A stretch of DNA of 64,000 nt from Flavilitoribacter nigricans DSM 23189 = NBRC 102662 (GTDB taxonomy: Bacteria; Bacteroidota; Bacteroidia; Chitinophagales; Saprospiraceae). Location: positions 31,034-95,033 of the forward strand of contig NZ_PDUD01000012.1 in the NCBI RefSeq assembly GCF_002646595.1, written 5' to 3'. Position numbers and translations under genes: made by a program. Below, piece by piece: positions 8,983 through 16,669 of this stretch; positions within the stretch are counted from its first letter, which is position 1, and each line of letters starts with the position of its first letter. Under the pieces are notes generated by a model that made no database searches, was not told the origin of the DNA, and was given only the letters and a program-made list of their open reading frames with translations.

Positions 8983-9576
8983 ATGCAAGCGAAAATTAAC
9001 TTATCCTTCCTGCTCCTGTTTTTTGCCTCCCTTTTGCTGGTTAGCTGTAAAAAAGACGATGATGATTCCATGGGATCATCTTCCAGTGAACTGCTGACTA
9101 ATGGCGACCTGGAAATTGGTTCCGGCACTCCCAACGGCTGGTTTACCGGCCCCAGTTGTACGGATATCGATCTTTCGTGGACCGATGAAGAATCGTTTTC
9201 TCCCAGTAAATCGGTAAAGATCTCCAACACCACGCTGGAAAGCGATTGTTTTACCTACTGGGGGCAACACCGGAATACCGACATCCCAACGGGAAAATCA
9301 CTCACCTTACGGGCCATGATCAAAGGTCAACTGGAGGGCAACGGTGTGGGCATCGTTATTCGGGGCGATGATACCCCTGATATTTCGGGAACAGCCGAGC
9401 AATTTGCTACCACGCAGGGTGTTTCTCCCATCAGCGGCACTTTTGACTGGACGGAATACAGCCTGAGTTTAGGCCCGATAGAAGCTACGACCAAGAGTCT
9501 GACGGTTTATTTGGTATACCATCCCGGAACTACCGGCGACGTCTATTTTGATGACGTTTCCCTGGAATTTGAATAG
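8983..9576 (+). CDS. Secreted lipoprotein with carbohydrate-binding-like beta-sandwich
   Basis: 197 aa. A SPII signal ends in LLLVSC, followed by an acidic linker (KKDDDD). The mature domain (about 37-195) has the jelly-roll pattern of CBM4/9-like or galactose-binding domains: LLTNGDLEIG at the start, SLTLRAMIKG in the middle and VYFDDVSLEFE at the end. It probably binds a glycan or acts as a structural surface domain. Aspartates after the +1 Cys are compatible with surface export in Bacteroidetes (inference). Confidence 0.75.
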   Translation: MQAKINLSFLLLFFASLLLVSCKKDDDDSMGSSSSELLTNGDLEIGSGTPNGWFTGPSCTDIDLSWTDEESFSPSKSVKISNTTLESDCFTYWGQHRNTDIPTGKSLTLRAMIKGQLEGNGVGIVIRGDDTPDISGTAEQFATTQGVSPISGTFDWTEYSLSLGPIEATTKSLTVYLVYHPGTTGDVYFDDVSLEFE

Positions 9577-9580
9577 AAGC

Positions 9581-9598
9581 CATCTCAAAGATGTTTTT
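9581..9598 (+). terminator. Weak intrinsic terminator
   Basis: CATCT-CAA-AGATG followed by five T, starting 5 bases after the stop of the lipoprotein gene. The stem is only 5 bp, so strength is doubtful; position and T-run support it. Confidence 0.4.
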
Positions 9599-10229
9599 GC
9601 TGGTGAAAAAATAGTCTGGGTGGAGCTGTCGGTCAAAAGCAGGCAGCTCCCCGGATCATTAATTTTGCGGCGGCCACGGGGCGGCTGCGGAATTTCCCAT
9701 GACGTTATTCCTATCTTCCCTAAAAGCGATCCGCCGGCTTCGCTTATTCATCAAGCCTACCTTTAGCCCTTCCTGATCTAATTCATCTAAGGTGCGACGC
9801 AACTGAGGTAGAGGGTAGAGGGATTACCTATCGTTAAAATGGAGCAAAATCGCTCATTTTATCGGTTGCAGTCTCTCTACGCTCTAACATCCACCCTCTA
9901 CAATTCAAGTATCCACTTGAATTAATCTTCTGCGCCGGTTCGGAGCAATGCTTCTTCGCCAATTGAGTGTATTTGCCCGTTGCGCGTTTACGAATAAGGT
10001 GCCATGGCGTAAATTTCGTCAAATGTAACGTACGCCGTGGATGGGAGACCGAAGCGTTGGGAATACTATTAGCAACCTCTCCCTTTCTTTCCGTATTCCC
10101 CGGCACAAAACCAACTAAGAAAGTACTACGGTCACAAAAAAGTGCCTAAATCCCCCGGCCGGTAAGCTTATAGGTGCTATGTTAGCATTTGGACGCAAAT
10201 TCAAACAGCATTTAACAAACGTGAGAAAA
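9599..10229. other. Non-coding stretch with nested inverted repeats
   Basis: No credible gene. It holds an outer inverted repeat GTAGAGGGT (9808-9816)/ACCCTCTAC (9893-9901) enclosing AAAATGGAGC (9836-9845)/GCTCATTTT (9852-9860), then a perfect 9-bp hairpin AATTCAAGT/ACTTGAATT (9902-9910/9915-9923), and CCATGGCGTA/TACGCCGTGG (10002-10011/10031-10040). The last shares the word CATGGCGTA with the palindromic element at 13391-13497. The leader of the next gene ends the stretch. Confidence 0.6.
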
Positions 10230-11999
10230 ATGACAAAACTGAAAACACTTTTATGGCTTGGAGTTCCACTAGTACTAATGGGTGTTGGCTTTTCGAGTTG
10301 TAAAGGCAGTCCCGAAGAAGGGGCGTCAAAGGAAAAAGCCGATCTGGATCAGGAGTACGTTCGTGGAGAGATGCCCGTGCAGCACGGAATGGAACTGTTC
10401 AATCAATACTGTGCGAGTTGCCATAATTTTTCAGAAAACGGCATTGGGCCCAACCTCAGCGGGGTAACCGCCGAGGTAGATAAGGAGTGGTTGAAAACGT
10501 TTATCCACAACCCCGTGGAGGTCATCGAAAGTGGGGATACCCGTGCCGTTGCATTGTTCGAAAAATACCAGCAGTATATGCCGCCTTTCCCGATGATCGA
10601 GGGCGAGGATCTGGAAGATATCCTCGGCTTCATTCATAAGTTTTCGGAAGGAGAAAAACGGAATAAGAACAATCGGGCGGGCGGACTGATCAATCCGGTA
10701 GCCGACAAGATCCCGACGTCTGATCTGGGGCTGGAACTGCAAGCGCAATTTACCGTTCCCGCCAGTGCCGAGGTCACGCCGATCACACGGATCAACAAAA
10801 TGGCCGCTACCGCCAACGACCGTCTGTTCCTGCACGATCTGCGCGGAAAGCTCTACGAGGTAAAAAATGACGGCGATCTTTCCGTCTATCTCGATCTGAC
10901 GGAAACCCTTCCTGATTTCGTCGATCATCCGGGTAAAGGTACCGGCTTCGGAAGCTGGGCGTTTCATCCCGACTTTGAGCAGAACGGCCTGTTCTATACT
11001 ACCCACAACGAACCACCGGGAACTGCTACGGCCGATTTCCCCGTACCGGACAGTGTCCGATCGAGCCTGCAGGCGATCATAACGGAGTGGAAAGCAGATG
11101 ATCCGCAGGCGCTCAACTTTTCGGGTTCCCACCGGGAACTGTTGCGGGCGGACATGGTCTCCGGTGGGCACGGTTTTCAGGAGTTGACCTTTAATCCTCT
11201 CGCGAAGCCCGGTACGGCCGATTACGGTATGCTCTATCTGGGTATCGGTGACGGTGGGGCGGCCCTGGGCGGTTATCCGTTTCTGTGTGATAATAATGGA
11301 AGTATCTGGGGCAGCGTGATCCGCATTGACCCCGCAGGTAACAATAGTGCCAACGGACAATACGGCATCCCGACGGACAATCCCTTTGTAGATCAGGCCG
11401 GTGCTGTGGGCGAAATCTGGGCCAGAGGGTTTCGGAACCCGCACCGGATCAGTTGGGATGAAGGCGGCTCCGGCAAAATGCTGATCACCAATATCGGTCA
11501 GCACAGTCTGGAGGAAGTAAATCTGGGCAAAGCCGGCGCGGATTACGGCTGGCCGCAACGGGAAGGGACCTTCTTATTCGATGTAGACGCCAATCCGGAA
11601 CTGGTCTATCCGCTGCCTGATGATGATGCCACCGCCGCTTATACCTATCCGGTTGTCCAGTACGACCATGATGAAGGTAATGCCGTTTCCGGAGGGTTTG
11701 TCTATAACGGCCAGCTACCGTTGCTGCGGGGCAAGTATATTTTTGGGGATATTTCCCGCGGCACCCTCTTCTACTCCGAGATAGCCGACATGATCGAAGG
11801 GCAGCAGGCTCCCGTGTATCGCTTACAGGTACTGTTCGACGGACAACCATCGGACCTAGAAACCATTACCCAAAACAAACGGGTGGACCTCCGACTGGGT
11901 ACGGATCAGGCCGGAGAACTTTACGTGCTGACCAAAAGTAATGGAACGGTTTATAAGGTGGTGGATTGTCGGGGGGTTGAGGATCCGGTGGTTCAGTGA
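10230..11999 (+). CDS. Cytochrome c / PQQ-type sugar dehydrogenase fusion lipoprotein
   Basis: 589 aa from the ATG at 10230, which gives the SPII signal MTKLKTLLWLGVPLVLMGVG...SSC; the frame extends upstream to 10179 with basic residues that I do not take as coding. Residues 48-135 form a class I cytochrome c with haem motif C61-A-S-C-H65 and a distal YMPPFPM methionine. Residues 170-580 form a six-bladed glucose/sorbosone dehydrogenase-like propeller (WAFHPDFEQNGLFY, GHGFQELTFNP, LYLGIGDGG, RGFRNPHRISWD, YGWPQREG). It probably oxidises a sugar or alcohol in the periplasm and passes electrons to its own haem. Confidence 0.9.
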   Translation: MTKLKTLLWLGVPLVLMGVGFSSCKGSPEEGASKEKADLDQEYVRGEMPVQHGMELFNQYCASCHNFSENGIGPNLSGVTAEVDKEWLKTFIHNPVEVIESGDTRAVALFEKYQQYMPPFPMIEGEDLEDILGFIHKFSEGEKRNKNNRAGGLINPVADKIPTSDLGLELQAQFTVPASAEVTPITRINKMAATANDRLFLHDLRGKLYEVKNDGDLSVYLDLTETLPDFVDHPGKGTGFGSWAFHPDFEQNGLFYTTHNEPPGTATADFPVPDSVRSSLQAIITEWKADDPQALNFSGSHRELLRADMVSGGHGFQELTFNPLAKPGTADYGMLYLGIGDGGAALGGYPFLCDNNGSIWGSVIRIDPAGNNSANGQYGIPTDNPFVDQAGAVGEIWARGFRNPHRISWDEGGSGKMLITNIGQHSLEEVNLGKAGADYGWPQREGTFLFDVDANPELVYPLPDDDATAAYTYPVVQYDHDEGNAVSGGFVYNGQLPLLRGKYIFGDISRGTLFYSEIADMIEGQQAPVYRLQVLFDGQPSDLETITQNKRVDLRLGTDQAGELYVLTKSNGTVYKVVDCRGVEDPVVQ

Positions 12000-12005
12000 T
12001 TGGAT

Positions 12006-12101
12006 GGTCGACGGTCGACGGTCGACGGTCGACGGTTGACGGTCGATGGTTGAGGGTCGACGGTCGATGGTGGAGGGTTGATGGGTTGATGGGTTGATGG
12101 T
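12006..12101 (+). repeat. Heptamer array GGTYGAY, locus 1
   Basis: About 13 consecutive units of a degenerate heptamer begin right behind the dehydrogenase stop: GGTCGAC four times, then GGTTGAC, GGTCGAT, GGTTGAG and so on, drifting into 8-base GGGTTGAT units at the right end. Two other arrays of the same heptamer, on the same strand, lie at 42734-42810 and 48161-48223. No ORF of its own. Confidence 0.9.
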
Positions 12102-12211
12102 AAATCACAAATATTCTGCGTCTCCTCATGCGGGAAAGGTCTATTCTATCGTTTAGAATGCGAACTTTTTGCATATACCTAAGGTATTGAATAAACGATA
12201 ATGTACTATAT

Positions 12212-13258
12212 ATGAAGTTCGCTCGTCGATTATTGCTGTTTATTTTTGGTTTGATGGTCGTAGTTGCCGGAGGATTTGCCTTCTGGCTGTACAATTCCGT
12301 GCACACTGCGGTATCCCACGACCACGCCGCTGACTATATTACCATTGATAATGGTTTGGCTTCGAATCGGATCCTGGATATCCTGGAGTCAAAGCAGGTC
12401 ATACAGGCTCCCCTGGCGACCAAAATATATCTGCGGGTTTTCCATCGGGACGAACGGATGGAAGCCGGAGATTATCGGTTCCCCTCCCCCATCACGCCGT
12501 TGGAGGTGTTGGAACTTTTAAAGGATGGAAAAAAACGCACGCAAACCGTTACGATCCCGGAGGGTTGGACCCGCTTCGATATCGCCGAACGGGTAGCGTC
12601 CCAATTCCCGGCCGAGCCGCCGGTGACCGATGAGGAAGTTCTGGCTATGATGGATGATGTCAGCCTGATCCGGGATATTGACCCGGAGGCCGGCAATCTG
12701 GAAGGATACCTCTACCCTACTACTTATGAGTTTGCGCTCGAAACGCCACCCAAAGCCGTGATCAATAAAATGGTGGAGCAATTCCGATCCGTCTGGCGCC
12801 CAGAGTGGGATGAGTTGGCCCGCAAGATCGGTCGGACCAAACGGGAGATCGTCGTCATTGCCAGTCTGATCGAAAAGGAATCGAAAGTCGATTCGGAGCG
12901 GGCGTTGGTATCCTCGGTCATTTATAATCGCCTGGAACAGGGGATTCCCCTGGGCATCGATGCGACCAATGTCTACATCGCCAAAATGCTCGGCCGCTGG
13001 GATAAGATCCTGCACAAAAGTGACCTCGAGATTGATCATCCCTACAATACGCGGAAGATCCAGGGGCTGCCGCCCGGCCCCATCGGTTCTCCCGGCAAGT
13101 CAGCCTTTGAGGCAGCCCTACAGCCCGCTCAGACGGATTATATCTACTATGTGCTGAATGTAGAGGCCAATGACGGTTCGCATCATTTTTACGCCACCGC
13201 CTCCGAGTTTCTGAAAGGTAAAGCAGCTTACCAGAAGTGGCTGGCCGGGCAGCGGTAG
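12212..13258 (+). CDS. mltG: Endolytic murein transglycosylase MltG
   Basis: 348 aa, normal length. One N-terminal TM anchor (residues 8-28) is followed by a LysM-like region and the YceG/MltG catalytic domain. The catalytic Glu lies in VIASLIEKES (about residue 218), and the family-typical LPPGPIGSPGKSAFEAALQP and YYVLN motifs are present near the C-terminus. MltG cleaves nascent peptidoglycan strands at the inner membrane and is thought to set glycan chain length. Single gene; no neighbour of the divisome is present. Confidence 0.95.
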   Translation: MKFARRLLLFIFGLMVVVAGGFAFWLYNSVHTAVSHDHAADYITIDNGLASNRILDILESKQVIQAPLATKIYLRVFHRDERMEAGDYRFPSPITPLEVLELLKDGKKRTQTVTIPEGWTRFDIAERVASQFPAEPPVTDEEVLAMMDDVSLIRDIDPEAGNLEGYLYPTTYEFALETPPKAVINKMVEQFRSVWRPEWDELARKIGRTKREIVVIASLIEKESKVDSERALVSSVIYNRLEQGIPLGIDATNVYIAKMLGRWDKILHKSDLEIDHPYNTRKIQGLPPGPIGSPGKSAFEAALQPAQTDYIYYVLNVEANDGSHHFYATASEFLKGKAAYQKWLAGQR

Positions 13259-13390
13259 CGCTGCTCCCGGAAAGTCCCAGGTCTACTGCCGGTAACGATA
13301 TTTGACGCGAGGGGATTTGGGGATTACCCTGCGAATCAGGAGTTACATTTGGCAGAGATGTACCTTTAGTAGTACAATCCATTTCCCAGC

Positions 13391-13497
13391 TTAACGTGCC
13401 GTAGATACGTTCTGTAAAAACACATGGCGTACCTACAGCACGCCGAACCTACCAAGCTATTGGACGGGCTACCGATATTTCGTCCCTACAGGACTTT
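13391..13497. repeat. REPIN-like palindromic element, copy 1
   Basis: Module A is an imperfect inverted repeat, CGTGCCGTAGATACG (13395-13409)/CGTACCTACAGCACG (13428-13442), with both differences G-U compatible. Module B (13458-13497) reads ...GGACGGGCTACCGATATTTCG and continues into CCCTACAGGAC. The same two modules in the same order are found as the reverse complement at 25599-25710. No ORF. The surrounding gap 13259-13674 holds nothing else I can name. Confidence 0.85.
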
Positions 13498-13674
13498 TAC
13501 ACTCTAATTTCTATTACCGCCAATCTAAAAGAAATAAGGCTTACCGAACCGAAACCAATGTTCCGGACGGTAAGCCCGTTCTAAAAATTACTCAACAGAA
13601 CATTACAGTCGTGGAGTCGGAATCCAATAGTTCGTAATACACACCAGGCATTCACCTGCCGGAACTAATCCGGG

Positions 13675-14004
13675 TCAGTTAACGGACGCCTGCTGGGCCT
13701 GCTTGCCGGTCTGCGAGGTGGTTGGCGCATCCGTCATGGAAAGCAGGATCTCCGAGTTCACTTGCAGGTTTTTCCCCGTTAGCCGGGCGGTCCGCATAAT
13801 TTCCAGCAGTGCCTCGTGGGTCGCTCTCAGTTCTTCGATCCGGTTTTTAGAATAGCTGTCTTCTTTACCGTAGCGTTCGTAGGTGGACAGGATCCGGCAC
13901 TGGTGAAAATTGATCTTCTTTTCCAGCAGATGGCAGAGGATATCGGTAGCGTCTTCCACATTGAAAATTCCTTCTACCAGTTTAAGCGAGTTCTTATTTG
14001 ACAT
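13675..14004 (-). CDS. Hypothetical protein (109 aa)
   Basis: Soluble, helical 109-aa protein with a Ser/Thr/Gln-rich tail (TDAPTTSQTGKQAQQ). Family not recognised. Its ATG lies inside the last codons of the 52-aa membrane protein gene (overlap 13994-14004), so it is the second gene of a coupled pair. One cysteine and a CHLLEKKINFHQC stretch with two His are visible, but I see no defined motif. Confidence 0.6.
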   Translation of the reverse strand: MSNKNSLKLVEGIFNVEDATDILCHLLEKKINFHQCRILSTYERYGKEDSYSKNRIEELRATHEALLEIMRTARLTGKNLQVNSEILLSMTDAPTTSQTGKQAQQASVN

Positions 14005-14152
14005 AGTTATCGTGTTTTAAAGGTGATGATTTGAATTTAATGATCAGAAGCATGATGATGATGGAGCATGCGACCAGCAGGTCTTTGGAGCTTCCTGTTT
14101 GCTGGTAGCTGAGTGACTGTGTCCCCACCAGGAATAAGGTTTGCAGATCCAT
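13994..14152 (-). CDS. Small single-pass membrane protein (52 aa)
   Basis: ATG at 14152, TAA at 13996-13994. A 20-residue polar N-terminus (MDLQTLFLVGTQSLSYQQTG) precedes one hydrophobic helix (DLLVACSIIIMLLIIKF, residues 24-40) and a basic tail KSSPLKHDNYVK, which predicts N-out/C-in topology. The stop overlaps the start of the next gene by 11 bases, a typical sign of translational coupling and the main support for this short gene. No family recognised. Confidence 0.6.
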   Translation of the reverse strand: MDLQTLFLVGTQSLSYQQTGSSKDLLVACSIIIMLLIIKFKSSPLKHDNYVK

Positions 14153-14177
14153 AAGGTTATGATCGTTTTATAGTGGT

Positions 14178-15614
14178 TTACTGGCCCTGCCCCATTGAGA
14201 AGGCAGGCGTGCCGTCAAAAGCATACAGGTTTTCGGTCTTTATCGCATCGATGGCCCGGTCCTCGGCATTTTTCAGTAACTGAATGATGTGTTGTTTACT
14301 GATGCCGTTCCCCGCAATGGTCTCAAACCGGCAGCGCCAGTGATCCGTGCAGAAGGTCTCTTCGAACCCGTTCGGCCATACTTTAATGCCCCGGTTGGTG
14401 ATCATGGAAAGTTGTACCCCATCCACTTCAATATTCTTAAGCATCTCGGCCAATTCATCCGACTTTTTTCCCGGCCAGTCGACAAAGATGTCGACCCCCA
14501 TCAATTCTTTCCGGGGTTGGGATTTCCGCTGGTATTCGGGTAGTTGGATGAGTTCCGGACTGGCCGGACTGGCCGCCGGCAACACCTCCGGCCGGCTACC
14601 CAGTCGGGCGATCACTGCATCGGCAAAAGCGGTAGTACCCAGCAGTTGCCGGCTGTATCCTTTCCGGAAGATATCGGCGGTATGCAGGCCCTCCTCCAGG
14701 GTTTTCAGCCAGGCATTTTTAATCCGGGCCGCTACTTCGGTCTCGCCCAGATGATCCAGCATCATCAGGGCCGCCTGCAGCAATCCGGAAGGATTGGCCT
14801 TATCCTCCCCGGCGATATCCGGAGCCGAGCCGTGAATGGCTTCGAACATGGCGAAACTCGTACCGATATTGGCCGATCCGGCCAGGCCGACCGAGCCCGT
14901 GATCTGGGCGACCACATCGGAGATGATATCGCCGTACAGGTTCGGGACCACGATGACGTCAAAACGTTCGGGGGTATCCGCCAGGCGGGCCGTACCGATA
15001 TCGATGATCAGGTGTTCGGACTGAAATTCGGGGTACTCCGCAGCGATCTCCTGGAATACCCGGTGAAAAAGGCCGTCGGTCTGCTTCATGATATTATCCT
15101 TGGTGAAGCAGGTAACCTTCTTCCGGCCGTGCTGCCGGGCGTACTCAAAGGCGTAACGGATGATCTTTTCGCAGCCCGGACGGCTGATGAGTTTGAGGCA
15201 CTGTACGACTTCCGGCGTCTGCTGGTGCTCGATGCCTGCGTACAGGTCTTCTTCGTTTTCACGGATAACCACTACATCGAGTTCCGGATGCCGGGTTTGG
15301 ATACAGGGATGATAGCTCCGGCAGGGTCGCACATTCGCGAACAGGTTCAGTGTTTTTCGCAGCGTAACGTTCAGGCTTTTGTAGCCTCCTCCCTGCGGGG
15401 TGGTGATCGGCGCTTTGAGAAAGATCCGGTTCTGACGGATGATCTGCCAGGCCTGGGAAGAAATGCCGGACGTATTTCCGGCCCGGTAGACCTTTTCACC
15501 GATCTCGACTTCGTCAAACTCCAGCGGCGCGCCGGCCGCCTGCAGGATGCGGAGGGTGGCATCCATGATCTCGGGACCGATCCCGTCTCCTTTGGCAATA
15601 GTGATTCTGTGCAT
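14178..15614 (-). CDS. icd: Isocitrate dehydrogenase (Thermus/Rickettsia-type, ~478 aa)
   Basis: 478 aa from ATG 15614; an extension to 15635 is possible but passes through the -7 box described below. The isocitrate/isopropylmalate dehydrogenase fold is clear: GDGIGPEIM, LNVTLRKTLNLFANVRP, VIRENEEDLYAGIEH, TKDNIMKQTDG, NLYGDIISDVVAQITGS and EAIHGSAPDIAGEDKANP. The C-terminal extra domain (about residues 345-470) is typical of the longer Thermus/Rickettsia-type IDH. It converts isocitrate to 2-oxoglutarate in the TCA cycle; NAD or NADP preference is not decided here. Divergent from a LysR regulator. Confidence 0.93.
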   Translation of the reverse strand: MHRITIAKGDGIGPEIMDATLRILQAAGAPLEFDEVEIGEKVYRAGNTSGISSQAWQIIRQNRIFLKAPITTPQGGGYKSLNVTLRKTLNLFANVRPCRSYHPCIQTRHPELDVVVIRENEEDLYAGIEHQQTPEVVQCLKLISRPGCEKIIRYAFEYARQHGRKKVTCFTKDNIMKQTDGLFHRVFQEIAAEYPEFQSEHLIIDIGTARLADTPERFDVIVVPNLYGDIISDVVAQITGSVGLAGSANIGTSFAMFEAIHGSAPDIAGEDKANPSGLLQAALMMLDHLGETEVAARIKNAWLKTLEEGLHTADIFRKGYSRQLLGTTAFADAVIARLGSRPEVLPAASPASPELIQLPEYQRKSQPRKELMGVDIFVDWPGKKSDELAEMLKNIEVDGVQLSMITNRGIKVWPNGFEETFCTDHWRCRFETIAGNGISKQHIIQLLKNAEDRAIDAIKTENLYAFDGTPAFSMGQGQ

Positions 15615-15632
15615 AATTTTTTTTTGTTGGCA

Positions 15633-15640
15633 CAAAGGTA
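15633..15640 (-). promoter_or_regulatory. -7 element of icd promoter
   Basis: TACCTTTG on the minus strand matches the Bacteroidetes TAnnTTTG consensus. It would start transcription about 12 bases before the ATG at 15614. No good TTG is seen at the -33 position. Confidence 0.55.
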
Positions 15641-15666
15641 GCGGGAGTCGGTCATAAATTTTTATT

Positions 15667-15694
15667 TATATTTGTTATGTTAAGCATAAACAAA
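15667..15694 (+). promoter_or_regulatory. LysR gene -7 box and overlapping palindromic operator
   Basis: TATATTTG (15667-15674) matches TAnnTTTG. Overlapping it, 15671-15694 is a near-perfect palindrome: TTTGTTATG, a short AT centre, then CATAAACAAA. It has the T-N11-A layout of LysR boxes and sits between the divergent icd and LysR genes, 4 bases before the LysR ATG. It is the likely autoregulatory and icd-controlling site. Confidence 0.65.
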
Positions 15695-15698
15695 ATTT

Positions 15699-16622
15699 AT
15701 GAATTACACCTTACACCAACTGCAGGTCTTTGCTAAAATCGCTGATACACAAAGCATTACAAAAGCCGCCGAAGCCCTACATCTGACCCAACCGGCCGTC
15801 TCCATCCAGCTAAAAAAGCTGCAGGAACAGTTCGAAATTCCCCTCACGGAGGTGGTAGGTCGGCAATTATACATCACGGAATTTGGGCGGGAGATCGAGG
15901 TTGCGGCCCGTAACATTATTGACCAGGCGATCGCCATCCAGAATAAAACGATGGCCTACAAAGGACAGATGGTGGGAAAGGTGACCATCTCGGTCGTTTC
16001 TACGGGAAAATACGTTATGCCCTTTTTTCTGCGGGATTTTTTCCGCTTACACCCGGGGATCGAACTGGCCATGGACGTCACCAACAAATCTCAGGTAGTG
16101 GACAGCCTGTCGCGCAACCAGGTAGATTTTTCCCTGGTCTCCATCGTTCCGGACAATATGCAGCTGGGGCAGTTGGACCTGATCAAGAATAAGCTTTACC
16201 TGGTGGCCAATGCCGATTTTACCCGAAAGAAGGTCAAAAACCTGAATACTTTTTTTGAAAGTATACCGCTCATCCACCGGGAACCGGGATCGGGTACCCG
16301 CCAAACCATGGAAAGATTCATCCAGAGTCTGGATATCTCCGTTAACCGCAAACTGGAACTATCCTCAAATGAAGCCGTCAAACAGGCGGTTATTGCCGGC
16401 CTCGGTTTATCCATTATGCCCCTGATCGGGATCAAGAACGAGCTTACCCTCGGCCAGTTACAGATCATTCCCATTCCCGGTTTGCCCATCCAAACCACCT
16501 GGCGGCTGATCTGGCAGAAAGGCCGACGGCACGGTCCGGCCGCCAGCGCCCTGTTGGATTATCTGACCGCCAATAAGAGTCAGATCATCCGGCAGCATTT
16601 CGACTGGTACGAAGCCTACTGA
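15699..16622 (+). CDS. LysR-family transcriptional regulator
   Basis: 307 aa, standard length. N-terminal winged HTH (residues 1-60, with LHQLQVFAKIADTQSITKAAEAL-LTQPAVSIQLKKLQ), then a two-lobed periplasmic-binding-protein-like effector domain (about 90-295; HREPGSGTRQTMERF and AVIAGLGLSIMPL). The sequence resembles CbbR/RbcR-type members. Divergent orientation to icd with a palindrome between suggests it controls icd and itself, possibly sensing a TCA-cycle or redox metabolite; the effector is not known. Confidence 0.93.
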   Translation: MNYTLHQLQVFAKIADTQSITKAAEALHLTQPAVSIQLKKLQEQFEIPLTEVVGRQLYITEFGREIEVAARNIIDQAIAIQNKTMAYKGQMVGKVTISVVSTGKYVMPFFLRDFFRLHPGIELAMDVTNKSQVVDSLSRNQVDFSLVSIVPDNMQLGQLDLIKNKLYLVANADFTRKKVKNLNTFFESIPLIHREPGSGTRQTMERFIQSLDISVNRKLELSSNEAVKQAVIAGLGLSIMPLIGIKNELTLGQLQIIPIPGLPIQTTWRLIWQKGRRHGPAASALLDYLTANKSQIIRQHFDWYEAY

Positions 16623-16669
16623 TCGGAATGGGAGATCTAGCGGGTCTGGCTTCATGCCAAACCTGATGT

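Noticed and set aside
9834..10106. 90-codon minus-strand ORF in the 9.6-10.2 kb gap
   Set aside because: Overlaps the nested inverted repeats and has no recognisable features.
10431..11558. Long ORF antisense to the cytochrome c/sugar dehydrogenase gene
   Set aside because: It is the complement of a well-supported gene; its protein has no family character and reflects codon bias of the coding strand.
11866..12306. Repetitive peptide ORF over the heptamer array (HHRPSTLNHRPSTV type)
   Set aside because: It is only the translation of the GGTYGAY repeat and overlaps the ends of two real genes.
14544..15641. 365-codon ORF antisense to icd
   Set aside because: Shadow of the isocitrate dehydrogenase gene; composition and lack of motifs match a complement frame.
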